Origin: CAZELM01 sp964512995
GTDB lineage: Bacteria; CSSED10-310
Direction: 5' to 3'
DNA length: 64,000 nucleotides
NCBI GenBank assembly: GCA_964512995.1
Contig: CAZELM010000002.1
Span: forward strand, 62,001-126,000
Position 1 is the first letter of the stretch. The number at the start of each line of letters is the position of its first letter. Positions 1 through 9,708 of this stretch are shown one piece after another. The position numbers and the translations under genes were made by a program. The notes under the pieces were generated by a model. That model saw nothing but the letters and a program-made list of their open reading frames with translations, did no database searches and was not told the origin of the DNA.

Positions 1-389
1 ATATCCGGTTGTCTGGCTAAATCCAATCTATCGATATGATTGGTCTCATGATAGGTGACCGTCAATTCCGCATTTGTGTGCCAGGTTGTTTCCAGTGCAG
101 GTTGTTCCTCTTTTCGGATTAATTCACCTGGTTTCTTATAGAATAACCATCCCTGACTCCGAAATGGTTCCGCCAAAAACCGAACATGCTTTTCTTCCTG
201 ATAAAACGCGGAGAACGTCTGGATCTCGCTCATGTGGCTCCAAAAATCTGTCATCTTATCTTCTGTTGATACGATTGACGTCCGGGAAATAATCATCTGT
301 GGATCATTGGATGACGAATTAGTCTGACTCAATACCGGTATCAATCCACCGGCATAGAATAATACGAGAATGATCAGAAATCGATTCAT
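1..389 (-). CDS. LolA-like outer-membrane lipoprotein carrier (3' part cut by window edge)
   Basis: The frame is open from an ATG at 389 to the left edge, giving 129 N-terminal residues. A GGAG lies 6-7 bases before the ATG. Residues 1-21 form a signal peptide (MNRFLIILVLFYAGG, then a short polar stretch). The following segment reads FSAFYQEEKHVRFL and then GWLFYKKPGELIRKE, which fits the LolA/LolA-like start (F-x-Q-x-K, then 'G-x-L/F-Y-x-K-P-G'). Such proteins carry lipoproteins or lipids across the periplasm. The gene follows the beta-barrel gene by 32 bases on the same strand, so they are probably co-transcribed. The C-terminal half is outside the window, so specific LolA identity is not certain. 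Confidence 0.72.
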   Translation of the reverse strand, partial: MNRFLIILVLFYAGGLIPVLSQTNSSSNDPQMIISRTSIVSTEDKMTDFWSHMSEIQTFSAFYQEEKHVRFLAEPFRSQGWLFYKKPGELIRKEEQPALETTWHTNAELTVTYHETNHIDRLDLARQPD

Positions 390-421
390 CAAAACTCCGC
401 TTGAGGGGACCGAGTAAGTAA

Positions 422-1018
422 TCACCAGCGTTCTTTGCTTTTAATCATCCGTAGATGGAAACGTGCACCGACACGCCAATCGTTCCATGTATAGGATTCG
501 TCATTTCCCTTAAAAGCCACTCGATGACGGTGAAGTGACGTGCTTAACTCAATTCCCTTGAAGATCTGATATCCAATACCTGCTCCATAATTGATTCCCA
601 GATCTGCGGATTCTGTCGATGTTCCATCCAACCACCATGCTTTGTCGGTTTCCCAGATATAAAGCCCCAAACCACCGGATGCAGATACATTCCATTTTTT
701 CCAGAATGGGTAAACAATCTGCCCCCCCACTGACACGCTCATGATGGAAAAATCGGCATTCTGTGATGGTCTGGATAAATTGAAATATTCGACACCACCC
801 AGAACACCCAGATACTGATTATACATATAACTGAACAAGATACCCGTCCCGTATTCCCGGCCATAGCGCTGGCTTAATTCATCCTTTGGATCGATCACAT
901 TCAATCCAACCTGGACGCTCAGTTGATCGGCTCTGACCATTTCGGGTTTAAAAAAAACAATTAATGACAGTACACCCACAACTAACATTTCCACTCCATG
1001 TAATCGCTTCATCAACAT
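422..1018 (-). CDS. Outer-membrane beta-barrel protein, small
   Basis: This is a 198-residue protein. The start at 1018 is chosen because AGGAG lies 6 bases upstream, while a longer frame to 1072 has no ribosome site. Residues 1-30 are a signal peptide (basic MLMKRLHG, hydrophobic core, A-D cleavage region). The rest alternates hydrophobic and polar residues with many Gly and aromatic residues (for example ASGGLGLYIWETD and GINYGAGIGYQIF), and ends in a strand, RVGARFHLRM. This fits an eight-stranded OmpA/OmpW-like porin-fold barrel, but no family signature identifies the function. It lies directly upstream of the LolA-like gene, which suggests a shared envelope role. Confidence 0.7.
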   Translation of the reverse strand: MLMKRLHGVEMLVVGVLSLIVFFKPEMVRADQLSVQVGLNVIDPKDELSQRYGREYGTGILFSYMYNQYLGVLGGVEYFNLSRPSQNADFSIMSVSVGGQIVYPFWKKWNVSASGGLGLYIWETDKAWWLDGTSTESADLGINYGAGIGYQIFKGIELSTSLHRHRVAFKGNDESYTWNDWRVGARFHLRMIKSKERW

Positions 1019-1272
1019 GATACTCCTTGCGCCTGATCTGTAAAAACCGCTTCTCCGTTTTTCTATTGTCAAAAAAAATATATTCTCACGTTTTCAGGAA
1101 CCAGATGACTGGCTTCCAACTGTGGATTTCCCTTGGAAAGATCCTATAAGATCAACATACTGAAATTGTTTCGGTTCCAATATATTCTGCTCTACAGTAT
1201 CATTCACTATCCGATAATCCAGTTTACAAAACCATTCCAGAGATAAAATTTCAACCTGTAACAGATAAAAAT

Positions 1273-1648
1273 TGGGGAGGAGTTTAACTGTAAGCCGGGT
1301 TCTGTACCTGATGAACAGGTGGTGATCATTCATCTAGGATACCCGTTACCGAGTATCTCCAGCAACCTACCCTGAAGCTTCGAACGGGCCGCCCTCAAAC
1401 GCTTCTCTATTTGGTCTTGCTCCAAATGGGGTTTACCGAGCCGCTCCGGTCACCCGAACCGCTGGTGAGCTTTTACCTCACCGTTTCACCCTTGCCTGAG
1501 CCGCAAATTGGCCATCGGCGGTTTGCTTTCTGTTGCACTTTCCGTGGGGTCACCCCCCCTGGGAATTACCCAGCATTTTGCCCTATGGAGCCCGGACTTT
1601 CCTCCCGTAGCAGACGCTACCGGCAATCACCCGATAAACTCCACCCCA
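1273..1648 (-). ncRNA. rnpB: RNase P RNA (bacterial type A)
   Basis: On the minus strand the conserved block GGAGGAAAGTCCGGGCTCC is present (about 1587-1605). The 3' block AGATGAATGATCACC, followed by ACAGAACCCGGCTTA, occupies about 1291-1334. Helix P1 can be drawn: the 5' strand (1635-1647) pairs with the 3' strand (1274-1286) over 13 positions with one U-U mismatch, which fixes both ends. The RNA is the catalytic part of RNase P, which matures tRNA 5' ends. It sits between the SDR gene and the beta-barrel gene. Short ORFs on both strands across it are not genes. Confidence 0.96.
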
Positions 1649-1656
1649 ACAATGTC

Positions 1657-1685
1657 ATTATAATACATCCCATAAAATCAATCAT
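1657..1685 (-). promoter_or_regulatory. Probable rnpB promoter
   Basis: A perfect TATAAT lies on the minus strand at 1662-1657. It ends about 10 bases before the 5' strand of helix P1, which is the right distance for transcription to start at the RNA 5' end. A weak -35 (ATGATT, 1685-1680) sits 17 bases further upstream. The -10 and its position are convincing; the -35 is not. Confidence 0.6.
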
Positions 1686-1699
1686 TACATTTCCATAAA

Positions 1700-2704
1700 T
1701 CAAATGAACCACTTCGAGCGGATCCAATCAATCGTATCTTTAAGAGTGACCTGGATATCCCGGGGTTCCCAGGACAATTCCTCCCGAATCTTTTTCGTTG
1801 ATAAAAATTGATGTTTCCCTGCGAATTCGCGGATCAAATCCATGGTTATCTGACGTTGGGTTCCCGTGAATTTTGAAGATATCCAATCCAGGCAACACAA
1901 CGGAACCAAAAGCGGCACGGGCAAAGTCCCCACTGGCATCCGAATCGTTCTGTCTAATTCATTCAGTTTCCTCAAAAGAGTCATCATATCGAAGTATTCT
2001 GTCGAAACGATATAGCGGCCATTTGCTGTCGGAGATTCATAAGCCAGCCTATGAGCCTCTGCCACATCGCGGACATCCACGTAACTGAATGCTAATGGCA
2101 ATGCAAATGGGATTCGACCCGTCATCGCTTTATAGATAATCTCCGTTGATGGCGTATGACGGTAAAAACCAGGACCAATGACTCCAGAAGGACAGATCGT
2201 AATCAGGTTTATATCTTTTGAATAGACATACTCCCATGCTTTTTTCTCGGCATCACGTTTTGCGATGAAGTAGGGACTCCTCGCCGATGTATTCCAGTCA
2301 CTTTCTGTCAAAGGCTCCTGGATGCTTGAATCTGTGCCTACCGCAGCCACGCTGGATGTAAATATCACCTTTCTGATCTTCCGTTCGTAACAGGCTTTCA
2401 ACACATTCAATCCACCCATAATGCTTGGTTCGATAATATCTCGAACCGGATCAGGAGACCAAAGAGCATAGACTGCTGCGAGATGAAACACACCATCCAC
2501 GCCTTCCATCGCCTTCATGATACTGTCCTGGTCCATAATATCCACATACACTCGCTCGATATCCAATCCGTCCAGTGATTTCATTTTCTGCGGATCACCC
2601 GGATCCCGAACTCCTGCTCGAACCCGATAATTCTTATTGAGTAATAGTCGGACCAGATTATTACCGATATGGCCGTTTGCTCCTGTTACCAACACAAAAC
2701 CCAT
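1700..2704 (-). CDS. NAD(P)-dependent extended SDR (epimerase/dihydroflavonol-reductase-like)
   Basis: A 334-residue extended short-chain dehydrogenase. The Rossmann nucleotide-binding motif is GANGHIG (residues 8-14), the catalytic Ser lies in TSSVAAVG (about 117-118), and the YxxxK pair is Y145/K149 (YFIAK). The FHLAAVYALW segment and overall length resemble the dihydroflavonol-4-reductase/HpnA-like branch, which reduces or epimerises sugar nucleotides, sterols or hopanoid precursors. The substrate cannot be told from sequence. It is on the same strand as, and 51 bases downstream of, the GT-C membrane protein, so the two may share a transcript. rnpB follows with its own promoter. Confidence 0.85.
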   Translation of the reverse strand: MGFVLVTGANGHIGNNLVRLLLNKNYRVRAGVRDPGDPQKMKSLDGLDIERVYVDIMDQDSIMKAMEGVDGVFHLAAVYALWSPDPVRDIIEPSIMGGLNVLKACYERKIRKVIFTSSVAAVGTDSSIQEPLTESDWNTSARSPYFIAKRDAEKKAWEYVYSKDINLITICPSGVIGPGFYRHTPSTEIIYKAMTGRIPFALPLAFSYVDVRDVAEAHRLAYESPTANGRYIVSTEYFDMMTLLRKLNELDRTIRMPVGTLPVPLLVPLCCLDWISSKFTGTQRQITMDLIREFAGKHQFLSTKKIREELSWEPRDIQVTLKDTIDWIRSKWFI

Positions 2705-2755
2705 GAAACGCTTCTCCCTCTCCCCTCGACAGTTTTATGGAATCGTATACGATCG

Positions 2756-4579
2756 CTACTTGAACAGAAATCGAGAAATGAACTCCCGCTGCTGTGGCTC
2801 ATTTACAAATTCAGTTATTACCTGCCAATCAATAGATGTGGCATTAAAATCGATATTGCCGATATAATGCATGAACACCGTGAAATCTCCAAGATATGCC
2901 GCACGTACAGCGCCAATCACACTGGCAGACTCGACAAAGCCCCGTGGGAACTCACCCTCATCCCACTCATCGATTTTTCCCTCAAGCGTATTTTGCCAAT
3001 CGCTGTTCCATGTTGTATTGGATGGAGCGAATACCAGCGCCCAAAATAAAACGACTACCGTCCAGAGGGAAAAAGAAGCGACAATTATATTTCTCCCCCA
3101 TCGAAAACGCTCCCAGCATTTCAAGCATACCGATGAAATGAGCAAAATTGAAAAGATAATGAGTGCTCCCTGAAAGTAATCCCATGTATGCGCTTTGGAA
3201 ACCAAAGTGAAGCGATGCGACAAAATTTTTGCGACTCCCTGGGAAAAGGCCTCGAAAGGAGTCTCCCAGCGACCTGCATGAGCGAAAAAAATCTGCTCTC
3301 CAGACTTGAACGGATCCGGCTTTCCAAAAAACAACAGGGATAAATCATAATTGTAATAACGATGTGCGCTTAATGTAACGATCGCCCAGACTGACGACAG
3401 AAATACAAACAGGACACGGTGTCGTGTTTTCATGTTCGTCAGGACACAAGCCAATCCCAAACCTGCCATGGGTGTCAAAGAGGACAGTCTGCGTGGACCA
3501 TAAGAACTGCCACCCCACCAATCGAACGGGCATGCTGAAATGTAAATAGCAATTGGGATTGATGCGGTCAATCCGATCAGCAACCGTTTTTTCCCGACGG
3601 GCATCGGTTTCCATAGAGAAAAATAAATCCCTATCAACCCGATGGCGAACACGGGTGCCCACGGCAAAAGCCCGTTGTAACTGCTGAACAGGAAGGATCG
3701 GATATGGGGTTGAGACCAGTGCATAAAATGCTTTTCATGTGTTCGGAGGAACCATTCGCCATATTGGATGTAAAAAAAAGAATACTGAATTGTAATAACA
3801 GAAAAAAAACTCAAAACAACTGCAATAAAACTATATGTTCTGGAACGATCCCATTTTTTTTCGAACAATAGATGAAAAAGGATGGGAACAGCCAAGCAGC
3901 CCCAAATGAGGTTATCCTGCCACCGACTGATTCCCATCATACCGGCTGTCAATCCCAATTGTATCCCTTCCATGATCCTCGGGTGTTCCAGCCACCTCAC
4001 ACATGAGTGGATCATCAAAACACTCCAGAATGCACTGAGAAGGTGCGAATTCCCATACGATTGAAGTCCATAAAAAAATAAAGGACCCGAGATAATGCTC
4101 AGATAGGCGGAGAGGTATCCGATATCCTTAGAATAACCTACCGTTTCAATCAAACGAGCTATCGCTTGAACTGTTATGATAAACGCAAGCATCGAGCCGA
4201 TCATGATTGCGATATACAGATTATTGCGATATTCCACCGGATCGGACAACAAAAGAACCGGCCATGTATACCACCCATGCGTCACTGCGAAACCAGCACC
4301 AAAGGCATTTTTCAAAGCTCCAGAAGGAAATGTAATGGTCAATGCTCTGAATTTTTCGGAAAAAACCAAATTTGATGCAATGATGTTATTTTGGAGAAAC
4401 AGATCTCCATCGCATATCGGAGATATTAATTGAGACAAAAAAAACGTCTCATCCCATCCATAAAAAGAAGCCAGCCAAAAGAATTTCCACAAAAAGAGGA
4501 ATCCGATCACAGGCCATCGGATTGCTTTTATACCCTTTGCCAGCCACGGATAACACCCTGGCATTCTGAAAATATTCAT
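2756..4579 (-). CDS. GT-C type polytopic membrane glycosyltransferase-like protein
   Basis: A 607-residue protein with about 11-13 hydrophobic segments. The first membrane helix is followed by W42-D43-E44 (FYGWDETFF), the acidic motif placed in the first extracytoplasmic loop of GT-C enzymes that use polyprenyl-phosphate sugars. The C-terminal 90 residues are soluble. The start at 4579 is preferred over a frame to 4642 because AAGGAA lies about 12 bases upstream of it, while the longer start has none. I cannot assign a donor or acceptor; it does not closely resemble the GT39-like proteins at 40-63 kb. It may share a transcript with the SDR. Confidence 0.72.
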   Translation of the reverse strand: MNIFRMPGCYPWLAKGIKAIRWPVIGFLFLWKFFWLASFYGWDETFFLSQLISPICDGDLFLQNNIIASNLVFSEKFRALTITFPSGALKNAFGAGFAVTHGWYTWPVLLLSDPVEYRNNLYIAIMIGSMLAFIITVQAIARLIETVGYSKDIGYLSAYLSIISGPLFFYGLQSYGNSHLLSAFWSVLMIHSCVRWLEHPRIMEGIQLGLTAGMMGISRWQDNLIWGCLAVPILFHLLFEKKWDRSRTYSFIAVVLSFFSVITIQYSFFYIQYGEWFLRTHEKHFMHWSQPHIRSFLFSSYNGLLPWAPVFAIGLIGIYFSLWKPMPVGKKRLLIGLTASIPIAIYISACPFDWWGGSSYGPRRLSSLTPMAGLGLACVLTNMKTRHRVLFVFLSSVWAIVTLSAHRYYNYDLSLLFFGKPDPFKSGEQIFFAHAGRWETPFEAFSQGVAKILSHRFTLVSKAHTWDYFQGALIIFSILLISSVCLKCWERFRWGRNIIVASFSLWTVVVLFWALVFAPSNTTWNSDWQNTLEGKIDEWDEGEFPRGFVESASVIGAVRAAYLGDFTVFMHYIGNIDFNATSIDWQVITEFVNEPQQREFISRFLFK

Positions 4580-4804
4580 GATGGATCTTGTTTCCTTCCG
4601 GCATCCAGAATATCTCTGAATGCACTTCCCATCATCGGACATGAGTTAGAGCGATGACTACTAACCTCTTCACTATAACAAAAATCCATGATTCAATGTC
4701 AGTGTGGATTCTAATTCATTCCGTGTGCATGGTACGATAGCGAACAACCCGTTAATAACAGACGCGGACAGCAACCACGCGAATCGATAAACCGCTACCA
4801 TCGA

Positions 4805-5323
4805 TTACCGTAATTCATCGATGTTGTTTTCGATAGACGTATCTGCCTCTTCTTTTCTGATCATTTTCAGACTCTCACTATTCAGGGAATGAGAAGCGGA
4901 CGGGTTGATGACTCTCTTCAGGAACGGGATGATTCCCCTCTGATACCGTGTAATCTCCTGTTCCGCTTCTTTTAAAGTCGTTTGCCATGCTGGAGCGAAT
5001 CCAGGTGCATTTTGAAACATGAACTGCAGAGCCTTGTCGTAAATATAGAGCAATTCCAATTCTTTACGCCCCGGTTTGTCCCGCAGATTCTGGATAGTGA
5101 TTCTCAGGTTTTCATTTTCCTTGCGTATTCGCTCAAGTTCATTTTTGCGATTTTCATTCGCCTCAGCGTCCATCTCCATCTTGAGGTGAAGTTGCTTCTG
5201 GAGTTGGCGGTACTGATTCCGCATCTCACGAATCTTTATCGTCGAGCTGATAAATAAAAGAAGACAAATACATAATCCGGTGATAAAGCCCAATGTAAAG
5301 GGGTGTCTGAGTATTTCTTCCAT
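4805..5323 (-). CDS. Membrane-anchored coiled-coil protein, unknown function
   Basis: A 172-residue protein with an excellent AAGGAG 7 bases before the ATG. Residues 9-28 form one membrane helix (LGFITGLCICLLLFISSTIK). Residues about 30-85 are strongly charged with heptad-like spacing, as in a coiled coil (QLQKQLHLKMEMDAE; ERIRKENENLRI). The rest is polar. This single-helix plus coiled-coil layout recalls division or envelope scaffold proteins, but no family is recognised. It stands alone between the GT-C protein and the MscS channel, both on the same strand. Confidence 0.7.
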   Translation of the reverse strand: MEEILRHPFTLGFITGLCICLLLFISSTIKIREMRNQYRQLQKQLHLKMEMDAEANENRKNELERIRKENENLRITIQNLRDKPGRKELELLYIYDKALQFMFQNAPGFAPAWQTTLKEAEQEITRYQRGIIPFLKRVINPSASHSLNSESLKMIRKEEADTSIENNIDELR

Positions 5324-5587
5324 GAATCGCTCCTTATCGGACGACAGCCACCGGGGTGATTGTCCGGATGTTCCACTGCATGTTCATATCACTCAATCAC
5401 AGATCCAGTCGAAAGCTCAGTCACAGGACCTTGATCCATCATCCCCAAAATAAAAACCCCGTTGAACCTGTAGATACAAGCGGTTAGAATGATTTTAGCA
5501 GAAACATTCAATCACCAACGAGGATTGCCAATAATAGCTCAAAAATGATTGCCTTTCAAATATGAAATGATGGAATCCGGCTACCAC

Positions 5588-7666
5588 CTATTCATGGAGA
5601 TGTGGAGAGGGAACGATCGCAGTGCGGATGTGAATATCCCGCTGGGGATAGGGGATCTCTATCCCAGCTTTTTCTAATTCATCAAAAATTTGAAAGTACA
5701 GTGCACTTCGTACTTCCTTTTCGCTGATCCTGCGGATATCAATCCAGACGAAAAGAACGAAATTAATGGCACTATCACCATAACTTTCAAACCAGACTCC
5801 CGGATTGCGTTTACGGCTGATGGATGGATTGGCTTCTGCACAACGAAGCAAGATCGTTTCAACGTCCCGCGGTTTCGCCTGATAGGAGACTCCGATCGGT
5901 ATATGAATCCGAATTTCGGGATCCGATAGTGTATAATTGACAATTGTAGTCGCTGAAATCTGGTTATTGGGAATCAGATATTCAATGTTATCCGGATTTG
6001 TAATTTTGGTTGCCCGTAAATGAACCTCTTTGACAACACCCAACGTTCCTCCAATCTCAATCCAGTCCCCCTTCCGTATCCGTCTCCCAAGAATTAACAA
6101 TAATCCGCTGATCATGTCTGCAGCTAAATTTTGGAGTCCGAAGCCCAACCCAATACCGATTGCTCCAGCAAACACCATTAATACACGAAGATCCAGACCG
6201 ATGACGCGAAGTGTGACGAGTCCGCCAATCGTAATTACTAAGTAGCCGATAAAAAGATTGATCGAATATGCCATTCCTTCATCCAAGCCAATGGATGGAT
6301 AGATCCGATAATCTAAAAAAGCTCTGATAATTTTTGAAATATAAATAAAAACCAAAAAAATGAATCCTGATTTGAATAGAATCCAAATCGAGATCGATGA
6401 TTTTCCTATCATGATAAATGGAGGTGATGTTACTCGGATGATTGGCTCCGAAATTCCCAATAATTTCGATAGAATGACAACCATTGATGTAATGGTGATC
6501 AACAGCAGCAATGTCCGAAGGGTCCGATGAAGGTGATGTGCTGATTCGTGGCTGATATCCTTGAGTTCGATCCAATGCTGGAGCCATTGATGAAGTCGAT
6601 CATAGAGCAGCATGATCCCGATGAAAGCGAACGCGACCACCCAGCTCTTCATCCACAAAAACTGAGATAATGTTCTATAACCGAAACTCCACAATAATCC
6701 AGTCAAAAAGGTGGCGGTCATGATCACATAATAGAGATGGATGACGCCATTGTAGAATATTTGATATAATCGATAAGGCAAATCCAGGATTAAACTCACC
6801 ATCGCAGGTTTGTTGATGACCAGGATACCTGATGCGATCACAATACTGAATGAGATAAGAAATTTTAATAAACTCAAGATATCTGCCGGAAGTTCAAAAA
6901 TTTCTGCCCCCTGGTACAATGCATCACAAAACAAGACATAGACAACGACTATCCGGGATGCCCGAAATAACGAGGCACCATGTGCAATCGAAATGGGAAA
7001 CAATCCTCTGATCAGCGTGACCTGAAGCATGGACAACACCAATGCTCCCACTGCCCAAATCTTCAACGCCTCTCCTGATAACAAGAACCACGCAGCCGAA
7101 TAATTTATCATTGCACTGATCAATCGGTAGAATCCATATAATATGAACGGTACTAAAGATGCAGCAATGATATATAACAATCCGGTAAAAAATGGAGAAT
7201 ATGATAGAGGGAGATGTTTTTCGATGGGTTTTGCGAGATCTACCAATCTACTCAATACTCGTTTTCTGCCAATGATACTATACGCCATTACTCCCAGAAA
7301 ACTCATGATGATGAGGGAGCCGATGATGCCGAGGAATCGACCTTGCTCCATAATATGCTGGATTAAGGAAGGTATTTTCGTTGGCAAAGCAATAAACCAC
7401 TCCACCAATTTATAGATCGTTTTGGTAGTAAATTGCAGCGGTTCTCGGTGAAACAATGACTTCGCTTGCTTATGCAATTCCTTCTGTACTTCGACCGCTT
7501 CCGCCATGATACTCTCACCCATGTCTTCCGGTAATGAGATGGCCGTCTCATCTCCGGTGTGATCGGTTTTCTTTTCGGCACGACATGAACATTCAGGAAA
7601 GAAAACCCAAAAACACAAGACGACAAAAATCCAGATACCGTTCATTCTCCCATGGGAGCTTTTCAT
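5588..7666 (-). CDS. Large MscS-family mechanosensitive channel
   Basis: A 692-residue protein; the start at 7666 is set by AAGGAG about 7 bases upstream. A signal peptide (to about residue 30) is followed by a periplasmic stretch with helices, then about ten membrane segments. The MscS pore helix is seen at about 490-520 (VFAGAIGIGLGFGLQNLA), followed by the beta domain (RIRKGDWIEIGGTLGVVKEV) and the C-terminal alpha/beta domain. These channels release solutes during hypo-osmotic shock. The size and extra N-terminal membrane domain put it with the MscK/MscM-like large forms rather than the about 280-residue MscS. It has no operon partner nearby. Confidence 0.9.
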   Translation of the reverse strand: MKSSHGRMNGIWIFVVLCFWVFFPECSCRAEKKTDHTGDETAISLPEDMGESIMAEAVEVQKELHKQAKSLFHREPLQFTTKTIYKLVEWFIALPTKIPSLIQHIMEQGRFLGIIGSLIIMSFLGVMAYSIIGRKRVLSRLVDLAKPIEKHLPLSYSPFFTGLLYIIAASLVPFILYGFYRLISAMINYSAAWFLLSGEALKIWAVGALVLSMLQVTLIRGLFPISIAHGASLFRASRIVVVYVLFCDALYQGAEIFELPADILSLLKFLISFSIVIASGILVINKPAMVSLILDLPYRLYQIFYNGVIHLYYVIMTATFLTGLLWSFGYRTLSQFLWMKSWVVAFAFIGIMLLYDRLHQWLQHWIELKDISHESAHHLHRTLRTLLLLITITSMVVILSKLLGISEPIIRVTSPPFIMIGKSSISIWILFKSGFIFLVFIYISKIIRAFLDYRIYPSIGLDEGMAYSINLFIGYLVITIGGLVTLRVIGLDLRVLMVFAGAIGIGLGFGLQNLAADMISGLLLILGRRIRKGDWIEIGGTLGVVKEVHLRATKITNPDNIEYLIPNNQISATTIVNYTLSDPEIRIHIPIGVSYQAKPRDVETILLRCAEANPSISRKRNPGVWFESYGDSAINFVLFVWIDIRRISEKEVRSALYFQIFDELEKAGIEIPYPQRDIHIRTAIVPSPHLHE

Positions 7667-8530
7667 CGGACATCTCCTTTTTCTGCATGGTGCATAAACT
7701 ATGACGGTAAATGCTGATTCTGATGTGAACATACCTGAAAGTCGCTGATTTCCTCTTCCCTTCGATCGAATTCATTCCTTGTTTATGTTCGTCCTCTTCA
7801 AAATCCATTTACACCTGCCTGACAGGATTGAGTGCTGCGATCCCTATTGGAAATCAAGGCTAATCTTATCAATAATCCATCGATAAATCATCATGTGATG
7901 GCTGGTGATCGTTCTGATTTCCAACCTGATTGAGAAAATCGGTCAAAAACCCAAGAAGCCTAACCGTATCTGAGTTTCAAAAAGGGTTCCTGATATATCT
8001 GAAATAATCGACTCGTTTTTTCGTGTTGTTTTTTTTACTCAAAAGAATATTTTTTTGTTTCATCTTATCTCAAACAATCAGAAGGATAGTTCTACCGACG
8101 ATCCCCCGTCCAAAATTCTGATTTCTCTTCATCAATGTGGAACGACATATCCGATATTTCTGCTTTCCTTCTCAGGTTGGAGGATTTTAGATGGAATGAT
8201 GGAAATATCCTGCCGGAATTGTTATCATAATATAAGCGTATCTGATAAAAGTGATCTATCGAGCAGATTTTGACAAATGCGTAACACTTGTATCGACCTA
8301 TAGGGAAAAGTAGCTATTCCAAATTCAAAAATCTGACTTGATCTCGAGTGATGGATCAACATATTGGAAAAACGAATGTATCGAAAAATGGAGATACTTT
8401 CAGAAATGTTCCATGGTAATTTAGAGTTACATTGGGTATCAAATCATTATCCTTCGAAAAAATAATACGTGGTGTATGTTGGATATTTATCGGGTTCGGT
8501 TACGTTTTCAGGAAAGATTACAGTACAAAT
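7667..8530. other. 864-bp intergenic region between divergent genes
   Basis: No convincing coding frame. Short frames such as 8055-8273 lack a ribosome site and any family resemblance. It must hold the divergent promoters of the MscS channel and the PAS kinase. The one structured site I see is the inverted repeat at 8338-8359, listed separately. The region is AT-rich with long T runs around 8010-8060. Confidence 0.5.
8338..8359. promoter_or_regulatory. Inverted repeat TTGATC-N10-GATCAA upstream of PAS kinase
   Basis: Perfect 6-base arms separated by 10 bases give a 22-bp symmetrical site about 170 bases before the kinase start. The size suits a dimeric regulator, but six-base arms can occur by chance. 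Confidence 0.3.
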
Positions 8531-9703
8531 ATGTGCACAGATAGCTCCAATCGTCAAACTGCTGAGATAAACAAAATGAAACCAGAACTGGAATACAAAG
8601 CGATCATTGACTCAATCAGCGATAAACTAATCGTGATCAATCATACAATGGCCGTTGTCCTGGCCAATGCAGCCGTGAAAAAATGGCTTTTGGATCTCCA
8701 TTTCCACACTGACATCGAAAACAAAACGATCTACGAGGCATTACCATTCCTCCCGATAACGATGCGGAATGATTTTGAAGCGATTTTTGAAAACGGGACT
8801 TCAATCGTTGGAGAGGATTCGGTTGTTATCAATAAAACAAAGATTATTTTGGAAATACGAAAAGAACCGATCTTCAGAGAGAATCGAGTGCATCAAATAC
8901 TAATTATTTTTCGAGATATTACAGATCGAAAAGCGGCCGAAGCCGAGCTTACAGAAGCCCACCGGAACTGCGCTTCCAAAGCAGCAGAGCTTCAATCTAT
9001 CAACAATGATTTAAAACATTTCAATTATATCGTTTCTCACGATCTGAAAGCCCCGCTTCGTGCAATCAATACCTATGCTTACTTCCTTCGAAGAGATCTC
9101 AATCTGACAGAAGATACACCTGTTGTAAATTACCTGAAAGGATTAGAACATTCCATACACCATGCTAAATCACTGATCGACGATTTGCTGGAACTATCCC
9201 GGCTGGATCAAATCAGTTTTCATTTTCAGATGGTTGACCTTGGCAATTTCATTCGCAGTCTTCTGCAGAGCTTCAAACTCTCTTCCGAAATCCAGATCAT
9301 CATGCCTGACGAATGGCCAATGATACAGCTCGAACCGGTTCTGATGAGACAACTTTTCCAGAACCTTATTGAAAACGCCATTAAATTCAATGTACGAAAT
9401 CCCAAAATCATCGAACTGAAGTGGTCCCAAATCGATGATAATCATTTTGAAGTACAGGTGCATGACAACGGGATTGGAATTGAACAACGGTATTTGGATA
9501 AAATTTTCGGAGTTTTCGAGCGGATCAATACCAGCGAACAATATGAAGGGACAGGGATAGGGCTGGCGATTGTCAAAAAAGCAGTAGCCAAACTAGGTGG
9601 AACGATCCGAGTGGAATCCGAGGTCGGAGTAGGCAGCACTTTCTATGTGACCCTGAAAAAATCACTCTATCAGGTAATACGCAGCCAATCGAGTGAATCA
9701 TAA
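8531..9703 (+). CDS. PAS-domain sensor histidine kinase
   Basis: A 390-residue soluble kinase. A PAS domain spans about 20-135 (ending FRDITDRKAAEAEL), then a coiled linker, the HisKA domain with phospho-acceptor H170 in IVSHDLKAPLRAIN, and a HATPase domain with QNLIENAIKFN, DNGIGI and GTGIGLAIVKKA. This is the bacteriophytochrome-like/HWE-unrelated 'SHDLKAPLR' class that often pairs with small receiver proteins. No membrane segment follows the start at 8531; a TTG at 8432 would add 33 residues with a weak ribosome site. It converges with the receiver gene at 9709, only 5 bases away, and may feed the receivers of that cluster. Confidence 0.85.
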   Translation: MCTDSSNRQTAEINKMKPELEYKAIIDSISDKLIVINHTMAVVLANAAVKKWLLDLHFHTDIENKTIYEALPFLPITMRNDFEAIFENGTSIVGEDSVVINKTKIILEIRKEPIFRENRVHQILIIFRDITDRKAAEAELTEAHRNCASKAAELQSINNDLKHFNYIVSHDLKAPLRAINTYAYFLRRDLNLTEDTPVVNYLKGLEHSIHHAKSLIDDLLELSRLDQISFHFQMVDLGNFIRSLLQSFKLSSEIQIIMPDEWPMIQLEPVLMRQLFQNLIENAIKFNVRNPKIIELKWSQIDDNHFEVQVHDNGIGIEQRYLDKIFGVFERINTSEQYEGTGIGLAIVKKAVAKLGGTIRVESEVGVGSTFYVTLKKSLYQVIRSQSSES

Positions 9704-9708
9704 AACCT

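Noticed and set aside
1094..1333. 79-residue minus-strand frame downstream of the SDR
   Set aside because: Its first 20 codons lie within the RNase P RNA, there is no ribosome site, and the protein resembles nothing known.
1411..1698. Plus-strand frame of 95 residues
   Set aside because: It is the antisense of RNase P RNA and its promoter; the open frame is incidental.
8055..8273. 72-residue frame in the gap before the PAS kinase
   Set aside because: No ribosome site, no hydrophobic or domain pattern, and composition like the surrounding AT-rich spacer.
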